A DNA stretch of 64,000 bases. It comes from Rhodanobacter sp. (GTDB lineage: Bacteria > Pseudomonadota > Gammaproteobacteria > Xanthomonadales > Rhodanobacteraceae). Shown piece after piece: positions 62,726 to 64,000 of this stretch; position 1 is the stretch's first letter; every line of letters begins with the position of its first letter. The position numbers were made by a program, and so were the translations under genes. Below the pieces are notes generated by a model. That model searched no databases, was not told the origin of the DNA, and saw only the letters and a list, made by a program, of their open reading frames with translations. Where the stretch lies: assembly GCA_030148505.1 (NCBI GenBank), contig JASBTI010000016.1:62001-126000 (forward strand), given 5' to 3'.

Positions 62726-62759
62726 CTGTCAACTGAGTGACCCGCTCTCAGGTTGACGT
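62726..62759. promoter_or_regulatory. candidate BirA operator in the bioB-comF gap
   Basis: TGTCAACT-N16-GGTTGACG matches the layout of the E. coli bio operator (TGTAAACC-N16-GGTTTACA), with the same 16-base spacing between nine-base arms. The inner symmetry is CTGAG/CTCAG. The minus-strand left arm contains TTGACA, a -35 for bioB, so repressor binding would block it. A BirA with an N-terminal HTH would be needed elsewhere in the genome. Confidence 0.6.
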
Positions 62760-62812
62760 CAGGCCTCGACGTATCCGCTACCATCAAGCGTGGACGGCGG
62801 AGGAGCCGGAAG

Positions 62813-63538
62813 ATGACGGGCAAGGATGCGTGGCGTGAACGGTTGCAGCGCCTACACCACTTCGTGCTGCCTCTGCGCTGCCTGTTGTGTGGCGATGTGG
62901 GCGAGGCAGGCCTGGATCTGTGCGCCGACTGTGCCGCGGAGCTCCCGCGCAACCGTCACTGCTGCCGGCGCTGCGCGTTGCCGTTGGCGACCCCAACGGC
63001 ACTTTGCGGCCAGTGCCAGCACCGCAACCCGCCATGGGATGCTGCGTGGGCGCCGTTTCGCTACGGCTGGCCACTGGATCGGCTGGAAACCCGTTTCAAG
63101 TTCGGTGCCGATCTGGCGGCGGGACGCGTGTTGGCGCGCCTGTGGCAACGCGAATCGTGTCCGATACCGCTGCCGCAGTGGCTGATCACCGTGCCGCTGC
63201 ACCATGGGCGACTGCGCCAGCGCGGTTACAACCAGGCGCTGGAGTTGGCGCGGCCACTGGCACAGGAACTCGAGGTGCCCTTGCAGCATGACGTGCTGCG
63301 ACGGCGTCGGCGCACCGAGGCACAGACCGAACTCGATGCACGCGCCCGTCGGCACAACGTACGTGATGCCTTTTCGTTGTGCCCTGGCGTCCAGATGCCG
63401 GAGCATGTGGCGATTCTCGATGACGTGATGACCACCGGCGCTACCCTGGCCGAATGCGCCAGATTGCTCAGGCGCAGCGGCGTGCAGCGCGTCGATGTGT
63501 GGGCGCTGGCGCGAGCCCCGCGGCCGAGAAGTGTCTAG
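62813..63538 (+). CDS. comF: ComF-family phosphoribosyltransferase-like protein
   Basis: This 241-residue protein has an N-terminal zinc-finger-like part (CLLCG, CADC, CCRRC, CGQC) and a PRTase domain with the PRPP motif VAILDDVMTTGATLAEC. In competent bacteria ComF is needed for DNA uptake. The ATG at 62813 has GGAGGAG upstream; an in-frame start 20 codons earlier is unlikely. It is divergent from bioB and convergent with ubiA. Confidence 0.86.
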   Translation: MTGKDAWRERLQRLHHFVLPLRCLLCGDVGEAGLDLCADCAAELPRNRHCCRRCALPLATPTALCGQCQHRNPPWDAAWAPFRYGWPLDRLETRFKFGADLAAGRVLARLWQRESCPIPLPQWLITVPLHHGRLRQRGYNQALELARPLAQELEVPLQHDVLRRRRRTEAQTELDARARRHNVRDAFSLCPGVQMPEHVAILDDVMTTGATLAECARLLRRSGVQRVDVWALARAPRPRSV

Positions 63539-63619
63539 ATGAAGCCGGGCTTGTGCGTTGGAACCACTCGTACCAGCGCGCGCCACGCTTTCCGCAGGAT
63601 CCCCGGTCCGGCAACAGGC

Positions 63620-64000
63620 TCAACGCAAGGCCATCGCCAGCACGATACCGACCCACAGCACCAGGCCGAGCCAGTTGTTGTGGCGAAATGCCGCCAGGCA
63701 GGCATCGCCGGCACGGCGACGGATCAACCACAGCTGGTAACCAAACAGGCCGGCGGCGACGCTCAGCGACAGCCAATACGGCCAGCCCAGCAGCGCGCGC
63801 TGCCCCACAAACAGCATCGCCAGCAGAAACGTCCCCATCAATATGCCGAGTATCGGCAGGTCGGCGTCGCCGAACAGGATCGCGGTGGATTTCGCGCCGG
63901 CCTGGAGGTCCTCGTCGCGATCCACCATGGCGTATTCGGTGTCGTAGATCACCGACCACACGATATTGCCGAGGAACAGCAGCCAACCCAGCGCCGGAAC
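63620..64000 (-). CDS. ubiA: 4-hydroxybenzoate polyprenyltransferase UbiA (5' end outside window)
   Basis: This is the C-terminal 126 residues of an integral-membrane prenyltransferase for ubiquinone synthesis, open to the right edge. The second Asp-rich motif DTEYAMVDRDED (YDxxYAxxDxxxD) and the following helices (ALLGWPYWLSLSVAAGLFGYQLWLI and LGLVLWVGIVLAMA) fit UbiA. It is convergent with comF, with 81 bases between them. Confidence 0.88.
   Translation of the reverse strand, partial: VPALGWLLFLGNIVWSVIYDTEYAMVDRDEDLQAGAKSTAILFGDADLPILGILMGTFLLAMLFVGQRALLGWPYWLSLSVAAGLFGYQLWLIRRRAGDACLAAFRHNNWLGLVLWVGIVLAMALR

Noticed and set aside
63468-63986. 172-codon minus-strand frame at the right edge
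   Set aside because: It is a frame-shadow of ubiA, whose Asp-rich motif is in a different frame.
1-64000. CRISPR array, tRNA, rRNA, transposase or prophage genes
   Set aside because: No regular spaced repeats, no clear tRNA cloverleaf words and no transposase or phage protein motifs were seen by reading; a dedicated tRNA or RNA scan could not be run.

Overview
The window is GC-rich DNA, packed with genes on both strands. It looks like a chromosomal segment of a gammaproteobacterium of the Xanthomonadales, most likely Rhodanobacteraceae (a Rhodanobacter/Dyella/Frateuria-like organism). The reasons are the clustered zwf-pgl-edd-eda Entner-Doudoroff operon, many TonB-dependent receptors, the split bioB-bioF / bioH-bioC biotin block, and CTCTCCC/GGGAGAG and CCAGC-CTTC-GCTGG palindromic repeats of the kind scattered through that group. 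This assignment is inference; no rRNA or tRNA gene is present to confirm it.

Layout. 1-11 kb: 3' part of a GspE/PilB-type ATPase, an alpha/beta hydrolase, a TonB-dependent receptor, the large helicase Lhr, a tiny membrane protein and a secreted S10 peptidase. 11.1-18.9 kb: eleven minus-strand genes that together look like a sulfur island. These are a periplasmic DsrE-like protein, a solute-binding protein, the thiosulfate dehydrogenase pair tsdB-tsdA, a DsbG-like protein, two YeeE/YedE half-transporters, a persulfide dioxygenase, a DUF442 phosphatase-like sulfurtransferase, a BigR/SqrR-type persulfide sensor and a TauE/SafE exporter. 19.1-24 kb: a marR-controlled EmrAB-type tripartite drug efflux operon. 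24.3-27.6 kb: a tri-haem cytochrome, a second TsdA-like di-haem cytochrome and a porin. 27.8-34 kb: PagL-like lipid A deacylase, a pair of M16 peptidases (one active, one lacking the zinc motif), a DUF2239 protein, an MFS transporter and a GFA-domain protein. 34-38 kb: a repeat-rich gap and a lone RND efflux permease. 38-40.4 kb: btuB behind a clear cobalamin riboswitch. 40.7-51 kb: an Oar-like TonB receptor, nagA with a GntR regulator, and the Entner-Doudoroff operon. 51-57.5 kb: a membrane-anchored TlpA-type thioredoxin, a small hypothetical gene, an S9 peptidase, tag and a CLC channel with CBS domains. 57.7-64 kb: bioC, bioH, trhO, bioF, bioB, then divergent comF and the 3' part of ubiA.

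How the genes work together. The sulfur island can be read as thiosulfate-to-tetrathionate oxidation in the periplasm (TsdBA) linked to import or handling of sulfane sulfur (YeeE/YedE halves), persulfide oxidation to sulfite, and sulfite export, under a persulfide-sensing repressor. The first two genes, a DsrE-like protein and a ModA-like binding protein, have no obvious described role and are the best candidates here for something new. The GntR gene and zwf are divergent. Each promoter carries the same TGGT(A/T)-N6-TGGTAT tandem motif, which suggests that amino-sugar catabolism and the Entner-Doudoroff pathway share a regulator.
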